Part shown: piece after piece, positions 41,140 to 50,853 of the stretch
Layout: each line of letters begins with the position of its first letter
How positions within the stretch are numbered: the stretch's first letter is position 1
Assembly: GCA_020112395.1 (NCBI GenBank)
Contig: JACCEK010000002.1
Location: 434,001 to 498,000 of the forward strand
Length of the DNA stretch: 64,000 bases
Direction: 5' to 3'
DNA from: Aerococcaceae bacterium DSM 111021
GTDB lineage: Bacteria; Bacillota; Bacilli; Lactobacillales; Aerococcaceae
Notes under the pieces: model-generated
What the model was told of the DNA's origin: nothing
What the model saw: the letters and a program-made list of their open reading frames with translations, nothing else
Database searches by the model: none
Program-made: the position numbers and the translations under genes

Positions 41140-41340
41140 TTATTCTTCGTCATCCTTCTCGCCTTCATTCTCCTCTTGATTAAAAGCACCGCTAGTGCCT
41201 ATACCCGCTCCTAGAGCTATACCAATAGCCATCCCTATTGCAAGATTGTCCATCATCAGACCAATTACTGCCCCGAGGGCTATACCTACACCCATACCTA
41301 TTTCTGTGCTATTATTTCCTTTTTTGTTCCGCTTACTCAT
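41140..41340 (-). CDS. Small glycine-zipper membrane protein
   Basis: 66 residues from ATG 41338-41340 (MSKRNKKGNN) with GAGGAGGA upstream. The middle is a repeated hydrophobic Gly/Ala pattern (GMGVGIALGAVIGLMM, then AIGMAIGIALGAGIG) and the tail is acidic (EENEGEKDDEE). Two short helices of glycine-zipper type are likely. Function unknown. Confidence 0.7.
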   Translation of the reverse strand: MSKRNKKGNNSTEIGMGVGIALGAVIGLMMDNLAIGMAIGIALGAGIGTSGAFNQEENEGEKDDEE

Positions 41341-41409
41341 TGAACAGTCCTCCTCGGTTTGCTGTTTCAATTATAAACTCCACGCTGATCTTTTTTTATT
41401 CTACGTTAA

Positions 41410-41820
41410 TTAATTATCATTTTTTGAAAAACCTAGTGTGCCTAAGTCGGTAAAAGCATCCATTCCCATCGTCTGGTAAAATGCTTTTGTTTTGGGCGTA
41501 TCTTCTGTTGTTAGTATGATTTGCTTTGCATAGCTAATCTCGTTTAACATTTGCTCCATTAATTGCCGACCAATTCCTTGACGGTGGTAATCTGGGTGAA
41601 CGAGTATATCTTGGATATAAGCAATATAAACACCGTCACCTACAACTCGAATCAACCCAATTAACCGGTCATCATCCCAAGCTGCTAGATAGTGTCTCGC
41701 ACCTTTGAGTAAACTCGTTAAATCAGTATTGTCTTTCGTATACGCACTCCAACCAACACTTTCATATAAGTTAAGTAATGCTTCGTGAGTAATAGATTGA
41801 TTCCGATTATACTCAATCAT
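41410..41820 (-). CDS. GNAT family N-acetyltransferase
   Basis: About 136 residues from ATG 41818-41820 (MIEYNRNQSITHEALLNLYE). The acetyl-CoA loop is DILVHPDYHRQGIGRQLM, the standard GNAT motif A. Substrate unknown. The ATG follows the stop of the YdbC-like gene by 2 nt, so it is translationally coupled. A longer frame would overlap that gene. Confidence 0.85.
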   Translation of the reverse strand: MIEYNRNQSITHEALLNLYESVGWSAYTKDNTDLTSLLKGARHYLAAWDDDRLIGLIRVVGDGVYIAYIQDILVHPDYHRQGIGRQLMEQMLNEISYAKQIILTTEDTPKTKAFYQTMGMDAFTDLGTLGFSKNDN

Positions 41821-41822
41821 CT

Positions 41823-42044
41823 TTAGAGATCCATCTTGTTTAATACATCTCGAAGTAATATTAATTCCTCTTGAGTAAAGGTTAGTCCTTTCCCCATCTT
41901 GTCGTATTCTGGACTCCAATCACGAATATCATATTTTGGTTCACGCTCGTTCCAGCTTACTTTCGTTAATTCTTTTGACCAACCTTTAGCGTTCTCACCT
42001 AATTGTCCGTAATGTTCGATAATTTCATATTTAAAATCTGCCAT
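41823..42044 (-). CDS. YdbC/PC4-like small nucleic-acid-binding protein
   Basis: 73 residues. MADFKYEIIEHYGQLGENAKGW and KYDIRDWSPEYDKMGKGLTFTQEEL match the bacterial YdbC family, a PC4-type single-stranded DNA-binding fold. AGGAGAGATA precedes the ATG. Forms an operon with the GNAT gene and probably ybaK. Confidence 0.88.
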   Translation of the reverse strand: MADFKYEIIEHYGQLGENAKGWSKELTKVSWNEREPKYDIRDWSPEYDKMGKGLTFTQEELILLRDVLNKMDL

Positions 42045-42056
42045 GTTATCTCTCCT

Positions 42057-42509
42057 TTAATTTTCTGTCTTAATATCTGCGAGTTTAAAATCAATCATTT
42101 CTACTAAATCTCTAGGGTTCACTTCAACAGAAAAGCCCACTTTCCCGCCACTGAATAAAATCTTGTCATACTCTCTTGCAGATTCATCCAAGACGGTTTC
42201 AAATTGCTTCTTCATTCCAATCGGTGAACAACCTCCGTGCATGTAACCTGTTAATGGAAGTAAATCCTTCTCTTTAATCATCTGAATATTTTTCTCTGCT
42301 ACTACTTTTGCTGCTTTTTTCAAATTGAGTTCATGTGTAACTGGGATAACAAATACGTAATGTTCACCTGATTTCCCCTGTGTGACAAGCGTTTTAAAAA
42401 TCGGTGAAGCAACTTGTAATTCGCCAACATCTTCCCATTGATACCCCGCGTATTCAACTTTTTTCTGCTCTAGAACACGCATAACATTCGTTTTATCCCT
42501 TTTCGCCAT
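42057..42509 (-). CDS. ybaK: Cys-tRNA(Pro)/Cys-tRNA(Cys) deacylase YbaK
   Basis: 150 residues, editing enzyme that removes cysteine mischarged on tRNA-Pro. The motif GYMHGGCSPIGMKK, with the conserved GG-SPIG and lysine, and EYDKILFSGGKVGFSVEVNP are diagnostic of YbaK/EbsC. Length is near the family norm. Lies upstream of the YdbC-like gene on the same strand. Confidence 0.92.
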   Translation of the reverse strand: MAKRDKTNVMRVLEQKKVEYAGYQWEDVGELQVASPIFKTLVTQGKSGEHYVFVIPVTHELNLKKAAKVVAEKNIQMIKEKDLLPLTGYMHGGCSPIGMKKQFETVLDESAREYDKILFSGGKVGFSVEVNPRDLVEMIDFKLADIKTEN

Positions 42510-42599
42510 CTTTCATCACCTGTCTTAACCTTCTTTACACTATGTATTATAACCGAAATACAAGTTACCTCAAAATAAGAGCTCTCTCTTAAATAAACA

Positions 42600-42633
42600 C
42601 GAACAATCATCTCTATACTATACACATTGTCCG
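42600..42633. promoter_or_regulatory. Candidate inverted PurBox pair upstream of ade
   Basis: CGAACAAT (42600-42607) and ATTGTCCG (42626-42633) form an inverted pair, one mismatch, 18 bp apart. This resembles PurR binding sites of Firmicutes (CGAA-containing inverted boxes about 16-17 bp apart). Purine control of an adenine deaminase gene would make sense. Confidence 0.45.
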
Positions 42634-42702
42634 CATAACAATGGAAGCAATAACTATGTTCTACTATTATAGATGAAAGCTATTTTTTCAAAGGAGGATA
42701 TC

Positions 42703-44442
42703 ATGAATAAAGCATCACTAAAACATTTAATCGACGTCGCTGCAGGACGAAAAACTGCCGATCTCGTTATTAAAAATGCACGCATTGTCGATGTATACCA
42801 AGGTCAATTAATTGATGGAGATATTGCAATTACGGATGGAATCATTGCGGGAATTGGTGGCAATTACGACGGGAAAATGGTGCATGATTTAGCTGGTAAA
42901 ATTGTCGCACCTGGCTTAATCGAACCACACATTCATGTTGAATCGTCATACGTTACTCCCGAAGAATTTGCGCGTTTATTAGCAATACATGGAACAACAA
43001 CGGCATTGGCTGATCCTCATGAGATTGTTAACGTGGCGGGAATGAATGGATTAAACTATATGATTAATGCATCAAAAGATGTTGGGATTGACATCCGGTA
43101 CATGATGCCATCCTGTGTCCCAGCAACAAATATGGAAAATTCAGGGGCAGTTATTACCGCTGATGATATGATTCAGCCACTTGCCACCGGCCAAGTAGAT
43201 GGATTAGCTGAATTTATGAATTTTCCGGGCATTATTAATAATGAAGATAGTGTGATTGATAAAATTATGGTAGCTCGTCAATACGGCAAACGTATTGACG
43301 GCCATAGTCCGATGGTCGCTGGTAAAGATTTGAATGCTTATATAGCAGCTGGAGTTGAAAATGACCATGAATGTACATCAATAGAAGAAATGCATGAACG
43401 TCTAAGTCGCGGGATGTATGTCTTCTTACGTGAAGGTTCTGTTACTCAGAACTTACGTATGTTACTTAAGGGCGTAACAGCTCACAATAGCCGCCGGTGC
43501 CTCTTATCAGGAGATGATGTTCAAGCGAAGACGCTATTAGAATTAGGTCATCTAGATAATAGTTTACGCATTTGTGTTGAAGAAGGGATTAACCCGATTA
43601 CTGCGATTCAAATGGCCACACTTAACACCGCTGAAGCTACGCGTCTTCGTGACCGCGGGGCTGTTGCACCAGGGTTACGAGCTGATCTAATCGTATTCGA
43701 TACGCTCGATAATTTAACTGTTCGACGTACTTATGTTGAAGGACAATTGGTTGCTAAAGATGGTGAGTACTTAATCCCACTAGAACGCACAAGCTACGAA
43801 GAGGTTGAATCAAGCGTACAATATAAAGATTTCAGTGAAGAGCGCTTAGCTTTACCTTTAGAATCTAATACCGTTCGTGCGATTGAAGTCGTAGAACAAG
43901 AAGTTATTACCAACGAAGCTATCTTAAAAGTAGACCGAGATAGCGAAGGGAACTTCCAATATAATTCAGAAATTCCTGTCGTTAAAATCGCCGTTATTGA
44001 GCGCCATCACTTGACAGGCAATGTCTGTGTCGCTTTATTAAAAGACTACGGCATTAAACACGGTGCTATCGCCCAATCCATTGCTCACGATAATCATAAC
44101 GTTGTAGTCGCTGGAACGAATGACTCTGACATGGCATTCGCTGTAGAAGAGCTGGAACGTCTCCAAGGCGGGGTTGTGCTTGTTAAAGACGGCCAAGTTA
44201 TCGCTGATCTCCCATTACCCGTTGGTGGATTGATGAGTGATTTAACAGCTGAAGAAGTCATGAAGCAACAAGATGCTTTAAACAAAGTCGCACACGAGGA
44301 ACTGGAGATTTCTCACCGTGTTGACCCGATTATGACCTTAAGTTTCATGCCCCTTTCGGTCATTCCCACACTTAAAATAACCGATATGGGCTTAGTTGAT
44401 GTAACTAAATTCGAATTTGTCTCTGTATCAATTACCGAATAA
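42703..44442 (+). CDS. ade: Adenine deaminase
   Basis: Converts adenine to hypoxanthine and ammonia in purine salvage. 579 residues from ATG 42703 (MNKASLKHL), chosen because AAAGGAGGATATC lies directly before it. Metal-binding motif PHIHVESSYV, then ADPHEIVNV, GHSPMVAGKDLNAYI, and the C-terminal GGLMSD of the adenine-deaminase subfamily of amidohydrolases. Monocistronic with a strong terminator. I saw no purine riboswitch in the leader, but a possible PurR site is present. Confidence 0.95.
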   Translation: MNKASLKHLIDVAAGRKTADLVIKNARIVDVYQGQLIDGDIAITDGIIAGIGGNYDGKMVHDLAGKIVAPGLIEPHIHVESSYVTPEEFARLLAIHGTTTALADPHEIVNVAGMNGLNYMINASKDVGIDIRYMMPSCVPATNMENSGAVITADDMIQPLATGQVDGLAEFMNFPGIINNEDSVIDKIMVARQYGKRIDGHSPMVAGKDLNAYIAAGVENDHECTSIEEMHERLSRGMYVFLREGSVTQNLRMLLKGVTAHNSRRCLLSGDDVQAKTLLELGHLDNSLRICVEEGINPITAIQMATLNTAEATRLRDRGAVAPGLRADLIVFDTLDNLTVRRTYVEGQLVAKDGEYLIPLERTSYEEVESSVQYKDFSEERLALPLESNTVRAIEVVEQEVITNEAILKVDRDSEGNFQYNSEIPVVKIAVIERHHLTGNVCVALLKDYGIKHGAIAQSIAHDNHNVVVAGTNDSDMAFAVEELERLQGGVVLVKDGQVIADLPLPVGGLMSDLTAEEVMKQQDALNKVAHEELEISHRVDPIMTLSFMPLSVIPTLKITDMGLVDVTKFEFVSVSITE

Positions 44443-44450
44443 AACCCACA

Positions 44451-44491
44451 AAAAAACGGGCAGCTGTTAAATGACAGACTGCTCGTTTTTT
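44451..44491. terminator. Bidirectional terminator after ade
   Basis: AAAACG-g-GCAG-CTGT pairs with ACAG-a-CTGC-t-CGTTTT. It overlaps the 3' end of the convergent kinase-fold gene. Confidence 0.88.
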
Positions 44492-45360
44492 AATGTATTT
44501 ATCAATTGTAGGATTCTAATTTGTTTGGATAGCTCTGCTTTTATGTAATCATCAACATCATTTGTCTGTCCAAATTGATTAATAATCACCACAATCCCTC
44601 TCGCTATCCATAGATTGATAGACGTAATTAGTTGCGACCAAATGATAGGCTGGTTGGTGAGTAGATAGCCTTCAGCGAATGACCGTAATTGATTGATTAA
44701 GTGCACATCTGGTAGTTGCCAATTAAACGTTGTCAACATGATAGCAGCAATATCAAAATGCAGATTTCCTTGACGAACTTCTCCAAAATCAATAATATGG
44801 ATACGATTATGGTTAAAGAGCAAGTTCCACTTACCTAAGTCACCATGAATATAACCAGTCACTGGTAGTTGATTCTCAATCGCATCATTAATCAAATCAA
44901 CCACTTGCTTAGGTAAACTCACATTCGTTTCTTGCAACTTAGTCCACTCTTTTATCAAGTTGAATCTATCAGGTTGACCTAAAGATGGATTCATATCCGA
45001 TATTTGCTTATGAAAAAGTCCAATGATTCTACCTAAGTAGCTATAGTCTATGCCTTGATCATGATTGACTTCGTTTGGAAGAAATACTTGTAAGTTATAA
45101 ACGTATTTACCTACTTGTATACACGGTTCCCCATTTTTTGTTAGTAATATCTCAGGCGAAATATGAGTACCCGCTAACCTCCGTGTCACTTCATACTCCG
45201 CTTCAGCTTGGTCATTTGACATTAACTGTCTCAAAATATAATGTCGCTCTTGTGTCTTCACGAGTTGGGCTTGCGAACTATTCCCGCTTGCTAATCTTTC
45301 TATATCGATTATTGAACCCATAGGATAAGCTTCTTGAAGTTTCTTTATTATCTCATTCAT
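44467..45360 (-). CDS. Phosphotransferase (APH/choline-kinase fold)
   Basis: 297 residues from ATG 45358-45360 (MNEIIKKLQEAYP) after AGAGGTG. Kinase-fold motifs: GYIHGDLGKWNLL (catalytic loop) and HIIDFGEVRQG (metal-binding DFG). N-terminal lobe has the lysine in YILRQL. Related proteins act on small molecules such as aminoglycosides, choline or homoserine; the substrate is not clear and resistance should not be assumed. Single gene. Confidence 0.82.
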   Translation of the reverse strand: MNEIIKKLQEAYPMGSIIDIERLASGNSSQAQLVKTQERHYILRQLMSNDQAEAEYEVTRRLAGTHISPEILLTKNGEPCIQVGKYVYNLQVFLPNEVNHDQGIDYSYLGRIIGLFHKQISDMNPSLGQPDRFNLIKEWTKLQETNVSLPKQVVDLINDAIENQLPVTGYIHGDLGKWNLLFNHNRIHIIDFGEVRQGNLHFDIAAIMLTTFNWQLPDVHLINQLRSFAEGYLLTNQPIIWSQLITSINLWIARGIVVIINQFGQTNDVDDYIKAELSKQIRILQLINTLKNEQSVI

Positions 45361-45483
45361 CTTGCACCTCTTTAACATTTATGTCACTTCTATTCTTATC
45401 TAAATTCGACTATCAGTCAATTTAATAAAAGATAACTGGAACAACTGCTTCCATTCCTCGAAATAATCCATTTATCCCACATA

Positions 45484-45510
45484 AAAAACGACATCACTTT
45501 CATGATGTCG
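45484..45510 (-). terminator. Terminator after rho
   Basis: CGACATCA (45489-45496) pairs with TGATGTCG (45503-45510); on the minus strand it is followed by TTTTTTAT. Confidence 0.85.
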
Positions 45511-45529
45511 CCTACTTGTTTCAAATATT

Positions 45530-46795
45530 TTATTTTTGGACTAATTTTTCAATTTGCCCTAAGAATTCTTCATTATTATCCGTATGGCGCAACACACCAA
45601 TTAATTGATCTGTATACTCTAGTGAGTTGCCTACCATCATCTTACGGAACTTCCAAATCTTATCTAATTCTGATTCTGGAATTAATAACTCCTCTTTACG
45701 TGTACCCGAACGCTGAATGTCAATCGCTGGGAAGATACGACGTTCTGCAAGTTGACGCGATAAATGAATTTCCATATTACCTGTCCCTTTGAACTCTTCA
45801 TAGATTAAATCATCCATACGGCTACCTGTATCAACTAAAGCAGTCGCTAAAATTGTTAATGAACCACCGTCTTCGATATTACGCGCAGCTCCGAAGAAAC
45901 GTTTTGGGAAGTAAAATGATGCTGGGTCTAATCCCCCACTTAACGTACGGCCACTTGGTTTTACAACTAAGTTGTAAGCACGAGCCAGACGCGTAATACT
46001 ATCCATTAAGATAACAACATCACGTCCATCTTCAACAAGGCGCATCGCACGGTCTAACACAAGTTCTGCAATTCGAATATGGTTCTCTGGTTTTTGATCA
46101 AAAGTTGATGACACAACTTCACCTTTAACACTTCGTTCAATATCCGTTACTTCTTCTGGACGCTCATCAATTAACATCACAATTAATTCAGCATCGGGAT
46201 AATTTTCTGAAACACCGTTCGCAATGCTTTTCAGCGTTGAAGTCTTTCCTGCTTTAGGAGGCGAGACGATTAAGCCCCTTTGACCAAAACCAATCGGTGA
46301 AAACACATCGATTAAACGATTACTGATGGCATTTTGCTTATACTCTAATTTAATTTGTTCCTCTGGATATAGAGGCGTTAAACTAGGGAAGTGGTCACGT
46401 TGCTTAGCTTCTTCTGGATCTTTACCGTTAACAGTCGAGATTTGCATCAAGCCGTAATAACGTTCATTTGATTTTGGCGGACGGGCTGGTCCAGCCACTT
46501 TATCCCCGTTCCTTAAATCAAATCGACGAATCTGTGAATTTGATATGTAAATATCTTCTTGACTAGGGGAATAGTTAATTGGACGTAGAAACCCGAAACC
46601 ATCGCCGGGTAAAATATCTAAAACTCCTTCAACTTGGAAGAAGCCTTGTTTTTCTTCTTGTGTTCGCATAATAGCTAAAGCGAGCTCTTTTTTACTTAAT
46701 TCACTATAATTAGGAATTTTCAGTTCACGCGCGTAGCCATATAATTCTTTTACATCTTTATTTAATAATGTCGGTAATGAAAATGCATCTGTCAT
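45530..46795 (-). CDS. rho: Transcription termination factor Rho
   Basis: 421 residues from ATG 46793-46795 ([11 protein letters not shown]) with AAAAGGAACTG upstream; a longer frame adds hydrophobic residues from the leader and is rejected. Rho N-terminal domain ([19 protein letters not shown]), RNA-binding cold-shock-like domain (GDGFGFLRP), P-loop [12 protein letters not shown], Walker [17 protein letters not shown] and the Q/R-loop. The hexameric ATPase ends transcription. Downstream of murA with a hairpin in its leader. Confidence 0.96.
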   Translation of the reverse strand: MTDAFSLPTLLNKDVKELYGYARELKIPNYSELSKKELALAIMRTQEEKQGFFQVEGVLDILPGDGFGFLRPINYSPSQEDIYISNSQIRRFDLRNGDKVAGPARPPKSNERYYGLMQISTVNGKDPEEAKQRDHFPSLTPLYPEEQIKLEYKQNAISNRLIDVFSPIGFGQRGLIVSPPKAGKTSTLKSIANGVSENYPDAELIVMLIDERPEEVTDIERSVKGEVVSSTFDQKPENHIRIAELVLDRAMRLVEDGRDVVILMDSITRLARAYNLVVKPSGRTLSGGLDPASFYFPKRFFGAARNIEDGGSLTILATALVDTGSRMDDLIYEEFKGTGNMEIHLSRQLAERRIFPAIDIQRSGTRKEELLIPESELDKIWKFRKMMVGNSLEYTDQLIGVLRHTDNNEEFLGQIEKLVQK

Positions 46796-46871
46796 TTTAT
46801 CAGTTCCTTTTCTTTGCTTGAATTCACTAGGGGAGATAACTAAGTGGGTAAGTATGGAGACTAAAAGTAAA

Positions 46872-46916
46872 TATAAAAATAAATTTGGGCAGAACTTAAA
46901 TCCATTCTGCCCAAAT
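46872..46916 (-). terminator. Terminator between murA and rho
   Basis: TTTGGGCAGAA (46884-46894) pairs perfectly with TTCTGCCCAAA (46905-46915). On the minus strand TTTATTTTTATATTT follows. It ends murA and could also act in the rho leader. Confidence 0.87.
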
Positions 46917-46935
46917 ATTAGTAACATTGCGTGAC

Positions 46936-48207
46936 TTATTCTTCGATTGAATCGTCTTCAATCATTTCAATATCTGCACCAATAGCACGGAGTTTACCTA
47001 CGATATCTGTATAACCTCTTAAGATATTTTCTACTCCAGAAATCTCAGTTTCACCGTCAGCAATTAAAGCAGCGATAACTAGACAAGCTCCGGCACGTAA
47101 ATCGCTTGCACGAACAGGTGCACCTGAAAGTTTCAACGGTCCACTAATACGAATAATGTCGCCATCTACTTTGATGTTGGCCCCCATACGGTTTAATTCT
47201 GGAATATGTTTAACACGTTGTGGATAAATTGTGTCCATGATTGTTCCTTCACCAATTGCTTTTAGAAGTAATGGTGTAAATGGTTGTTGTAAGTCTGTCG
47301 CAAAACCAGGATACGGTAATGTTTTAATATTCACCATGTTTAAATTATCTGATTTTTTAATATCGATTGAATCTTCACCAATCTCCATCATAGCGCCCAT
47401 CTCATCTAATTTAGCAATATAACTTTCGATATGCTCGTAGATAACATTCGTCACACGAACATTCTCACCCATCGCTACCGCAGCAGTGATATATGTCCCT
47501 GCTTCAATACGGTCAGGAATAATTGTATGGTTTGTTCCGTGAATCTCATCAACACCTTCGATACGGATAATGCTCGTTCCAGCACCACGGATATTCGCTC
47601 CCATCTTGTTCAGCAATGTAACAACATCAATAATTTCTGGTTCACGCGCAGCATTTTCGATAATTGTCTTACCCTTTGCACGTACTGAAGCAAGGATTGC
47701 ATTAATTGTTGCTCCAACTGAAACAACGTCCATGTAGATACGTGATCCTTCTAAACCATTTGGCGTTGATAATGTAATCACACCAAATTCATCTTCAACA
47801 TTTGCTCCTAACGAACGGAACGCTTTAATATGTTGGTCAATTGGACGAGGCCCTAAGAAACAACCACCAGGTAAACCGATAACACCTTCACCAAATTTAG
47901 ATAATGTTGCTCCCATAAAGTAATACGATGCACGTAAACTTTGGATCTTACCTGTTGGCATAGGAATTGACACCATATTTGTTGGGTCAATCATTAGTGT
48001 ATTATCTTTAAATTCAGTCTTTACATTAAAGTCAGCAAGGATTTCAAGTAAAGAATGAACATCTTGAATGTCAGGAACTCCCTCTAATACAACGGGTGAA
48101 TCAGCAATAATTGCGGCTGGTATTAAAGCCACCGTACTGTTCTTTGCACCATTGATTGTAATTTCCCCGTTAAGAGGCTTTCCTCCACGAATAACTAATT
48201 TTTTCAT
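46936..48207 (-). CDS. murA: UDP-N-acetylglucosamine 1-carboxyvinyltransferase
   Basis: First committed step of peptidoglycan synthesis, transferring enolpyruvate to UDP-GlcNAc. 423 residues: [13 protein letters not shown] (Lys22, Asn23), and the active-site loop [14 protein letters not shown] with Cys116, the fosfomycin target. The C-terminal tail is acidic ([13 protein letters not shown]). Its position next to rho fits the MurA2/MurZ-type paralogue of Firmicutes, so a second murA elsewhere is likely. AAGGAG precedes the ATG. Confidence 0.95.
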   Translation of the reverse strand: MKKLVIRGGKPLNGEITINGAKNSTVALIPAAIIADSPVVLEGVPDIQDVHSLLEILADFNVKTEFKDNTLMIDPTNMVSIPMPTGKIQSLRASYYFMGATLSKFGEGVIGLPGGCFLGPRPIDQHIKAFRSLGANVEDEFGVITLSTPNGLEGSRIYMDVVSVGATINAILASVRAKGKTIIENAAREPEIIDVVTLLNKMGANIRGAGTSIIRIEGVDEIHGTNHTIIPDRIEAGTYITAAVAMGENVRVTNVIYEHIESYIAKLDEMGAMMEIGEDSIDIKKSDNLNMVNIKTLPYPGFATDLQQPFTPLLLKAIGEGTIMDTIYPQRVKHIPELNRMGANIKVDGDIIRISGPLKLSGAPVRASDLRAGACLVIAALIADGETEISGVENILRGYTDIVGKLRAIGADIEMIEDDSIEE

Positions 48208-48217
48208 GATTATCTCC

Positions 48218-49048
48218 TTAATTCATAATATCCTGTATGTTATTTTTAATTGCTTTATTTAATTCATTCAAAATCGCCCATTGACGTTTGTCATTAAGAT
48301 CAGCTAATAGTAATGCTTCTTGGAGTAGACGATGAATTTGCTTCATTGACATACCCGTTCTGCGCTCTACTAATTCATCACTCACATAAATAACTTCATG
48401 AGCAACAATATTTCGAACATACTTTTCAATATGTCGTAAAGAAACTGATTTAGCTCTGACTTCATCATTTTTACTATGATCATCAATCAGTTTGAGTAAA
48501 TGACTCGAACTCACATAATGCTTGTAGTTAAAGCGATCGCCGTAGTATTTATTAAACGTCTCAAAAACCATATTCTTCTTGCTTTCGATAACAGACTGCT
48601 TCCATTGTAGACCACGATAGATAGGTTTACCCTCAGCATTTTCTTTCACTATCGGTTCGATGTATTCATTTAATTCTGGCATAAAATCATGCTCAATAAT
48701 TAAACGCAACAAATCAACCAATAACGGACTGAGCGCACGAAAATAGTCCATATATTCCCGTCGTTCAAATTGGATATTCATATAATGTGAATAGCTATAA
48801 GCACGACGCTCTAGAAATGTTGGTTTGAGTAAATAGTGTCGCTCTACTTTTGGGGCAAGGTGCTCAATCTCTCGAATGTTTACATCGATAAACGCTTGAG
48901 CAAGCTGAATTGAGTGTAGTAGGTATGGTTCTTTCAGTGCGGTTTTTTCTTTCAAGTATGTTAATAATGGGCGGTATTGACGATATTCCAACATATGATC
49001 AATTAGCGCCACTTGAGTTTTATCTATTTTTGGGGAAGACTGTGCCAC
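48218..49048 (-). CDS. HEPN-motif protein, putative ribonuclease-like
   Basis: 276 residues from a GTG start (49046-49048) after AAGGAG. All-helical in look. The segment [20 protein letters not shown] contains Arg212-Asn-x-x-x-His217, an Rx4H HEPN motif of the kind found in Csm6-type CRISPR ribonucleases. No CARF domain, no cas genes and no CRISPR array are present in the window, so this is a stand-alone protein upstream of murA, 10 bp away on the same strand. Function unknown. RNase activity is only inferred from the motif. Confidence 0.65.
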   Translation of the reverse strand: MAQSSPKIDKTQVALIDHMLEYRQYRPLLTYLKEKTALKEPYLLHSIQLAQAFIDVNIREIEHLAPKVERHYLLKPTFLERRAYSYSHYMNIQFERREYMDYFRALSPLLVDLLRLIIEHDFMPELNEYIEPIVKENAEGKPIYRGLQWKQSVIESKKNMVFETFNKYYGDRFNYKHYVSSSHLLKLIDDHSKNDEVRAKSVSLRHIEKYVRNIVAHEVIYVSDELVERRTGMSMKQIHRLLQEALLLADLNDKRQWAILNELNKAIKNNIQDIMN

Positions 49049-49332
49049 GGCTTAATTCTCCTTAAAATTTATATAGTAAGAGTATATCACAATGATTCAT
49101 ATTAATTAACACTCTTGTTTGGTCAATTCACTCTATAAACATCTATGATTCTAACATAAGCTTCACGCCCTTTAAAGAAAGGACTACTATATACGTTTTT
49201 TTCTTGTTAAAATATATATAATTCGATTTTTACTTAGAAAAAGATTGTCTATACAATACCATAACTTAATTACTGTTATGTAATAGTTATATGTCAAAAC
49301 TAATGAACTGACTCGGAAAGGATAATTTATTT

Positions 49333-50040
49333 ATGGAAGCTTTAAATAAGCCTCAAACAACATTCATAAATAGTGCGACAATAAAGATCATCGCGATGGT
49401 TTCAATGATGATTGACCATTTAGGTGCATTCGTTCTTTTACCTTGGCTACAAGCAGGTAATGGACAAGCGCATATCGACACATGGAGCACCGTATATACG
49501 ACAAGCCGTTCAATTGGGCGTTTAGCCTTCCCTTTATTTTGTTTTTTAATTGTTGAAGGATTTAAACATACGAGCGATGTGAAAAAATACATGATGCGTC
49601 TTGGGATATTCGCTCTCATCTCAGAAATTCCGTTTGATTTAGCGAGATCACATACTTTTTTTGATTTTTCAGGTCAAAACGTGATGTTCACTCTACTCTT
49701 TGGTTTGATTGCGATATGGTGTATTAAACACTTCGATAATCTATTTTACCGATTAATCGGTGTGGCTTTATCCTTAATCATCGTAACCGTATTAAACACT
49801 GACTATTCATCACTCGGTGTATCGGTGCTTATTATTCTATACGTGCTCCGTGATTTCCGCTTATTCCAATCACTGCTTGGTGCCTTTGCCTTTATCGGAA
49901 GTTGGTTTGCGATGCCAGCGTTTATCATCACCTATTTTTATAATGGATTAAAGGGAAGTCTTAGCTCCAAAGCATTCTATTGGTTCTATCCCGTGCATTT
50001 ATTATTATATTCGCTTATTGCTTATTTTTTAATATCTTAG
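49333..50040 (+). CDS. TraX family membrane protein
   Basis: 235 residues with about seven hydrophobic segments. Conserved TraX features: KIIAMVSMMIDHLGAF at the start, GRLAFPLFCFLIVEGFKHT, GQNVMFTLLFGL and FYWFYPVHLLLYSLI. The founding TraX acetylates F-pilin, but chromosomal Firmicutes members have no known role. AAAGGATAA precedes the ATG. Followed at 9 bp by the gene at 50050. Confidence 0.88.
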   Translation: MEALNKPQTTFINSATIKIIAMVSMMIDHLGAFVLLPWLQAGNGQAHIDTWSTVYTTSRSIGRLAFPLFCFLIVEGFKHTSDVKKYMMRLGIFALISEIPFDLARSHTFFDFSGQNVMFTLLFGLIAIWCIKHFDNLFYRLIGVALSLIIVTVLNTDYSSLGVSVLIILYVLRDFRLFQSLLGAFAFIGSWFAMPAFIITYFYNGLKGSLSSKAFYWFYPVHLLLYSLIAYFLIS

Positions 50041-50049
50041 GAGGTTATT

Positions 50050-50637
50050 ATGAAAATTAATTATCCAATCAATGGAACAGAGGAAGAAATTAAACAAATA
50101 GAAGTCATTTATGAAGGCTATCCTGAATTGCCTTATATCTCGCCCGAGCGTAATCTCAAAAAGTGGATTCGCGACTTAAGCTTAACGAGTGAAACTCGCG
50201 TACCTCTACGTAATATGCAACGTACTCACGAAGGCTTACTTCCTGGAGATATCATTCTTTTGTGGCGTATTTCTTTGGGTACGTTCACAAATGAATCAGT
50301 TATGCCAAAATACTTCGAGTATGATTACGGTATTCATGCGCATCAATCATTAACAGACTTAATCATTGAAGGTTACGTCATTGAGGAATCGGCCTATGAA
50401 TCGATGGATCACGTTACAGCCGCACTACTAAAAAGTTTATTAAAACTTAAACAAGTAAAAGGCTATTCTAAATTAAATAAAACGGATCTTGTCGAAGAAG
50501 TTAAAAAACATTACTCTGATGAAGAATTAGGCGAGTATTTTGATGTTCGAGGTACGCGTTTGAGTGAATCGGGTAAAAAAGCTTTAGCAAACAACCAATT
50601 TGTTATTGATAAACATCCAACAAAACCTGGTTACTAA
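50050..50637 (+). CDS. Conserved protein of unknown function
   Basis: 195 residues, soluble, with GGAGG before the ATG and 9 bp after traX, so co-transcribed with it. The C-terminal 80 residues contain a SAP-like helical stretch (KQVKGYSKLNKTDLVEEVKKHY) and end NQFVIDKHPTKPGY. The N-terminal part has no recognised motif. No assignment possible. Confidence 0.68.
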   Translation: MKINYPINGTEEEIKQIEVIYEGYPELPYISPERNLKKWIRDLSLTSETRVPLRNMQRTHEGLLPGDIILLWRISLGTFTNESVMPKYFEYDYGIHAHQSLTDLIIEGYVIEESAYESMDHVTAALLKSLLKLKQVKGYSKLNKTDLVEEVKKHYSDEELGEYFDVRGTRLSESGKKALANNQFVIDKHPTKPGY

Positions 50638-50645
50638 GTAATCTA

Positions 50646-50672
50646 AGCACTGTCTTCAAGACAGTGTTTTTA
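50646..50672 (+). terminator. Terminator after the TraX operon
   Basis: CACTGTC-ttcaa-GACAGTG followed by TTTTTA. Confidence 0.85.
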
Positions 50673-50772
50673 TTTGGGGTTAATCGCTTAATTCCAGTGA
50701 GAAGCACTTGAGACTTAATTACGACACTCTGCCTATTGGAGTGGCAAGGGCAAATTCCATTCATTAGTCAAA

Positions 50773-50819
50773 TAAAAAAACCGTTTTAACAGAGATAAAC
50801 TCCATTAGAACGGTTATTT
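50773..50819. terminator. Terminator after fba
   Basis: AACCGTT-TTAA pairs with TTA-g-AACGGTT, with A and T runs on both sides. Confidence 0.82.
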
Positions 50820-50853
50820 TAAACGTACATATTTAATCGATGGGAATGATTAA

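Noticed and set aside
42540-42702. Purine riboswitch before ade
   Set aside because: No three-way junction or conserved loop sequence is present; only the possible PurR box was kept.
44467-45360. Aminoglycoside resistance gene
   Set aside because: The kinase-fold motifs are shared with many housekeeping small-molecule kinases, and it lies in core chromosome with no mobile-element signs.
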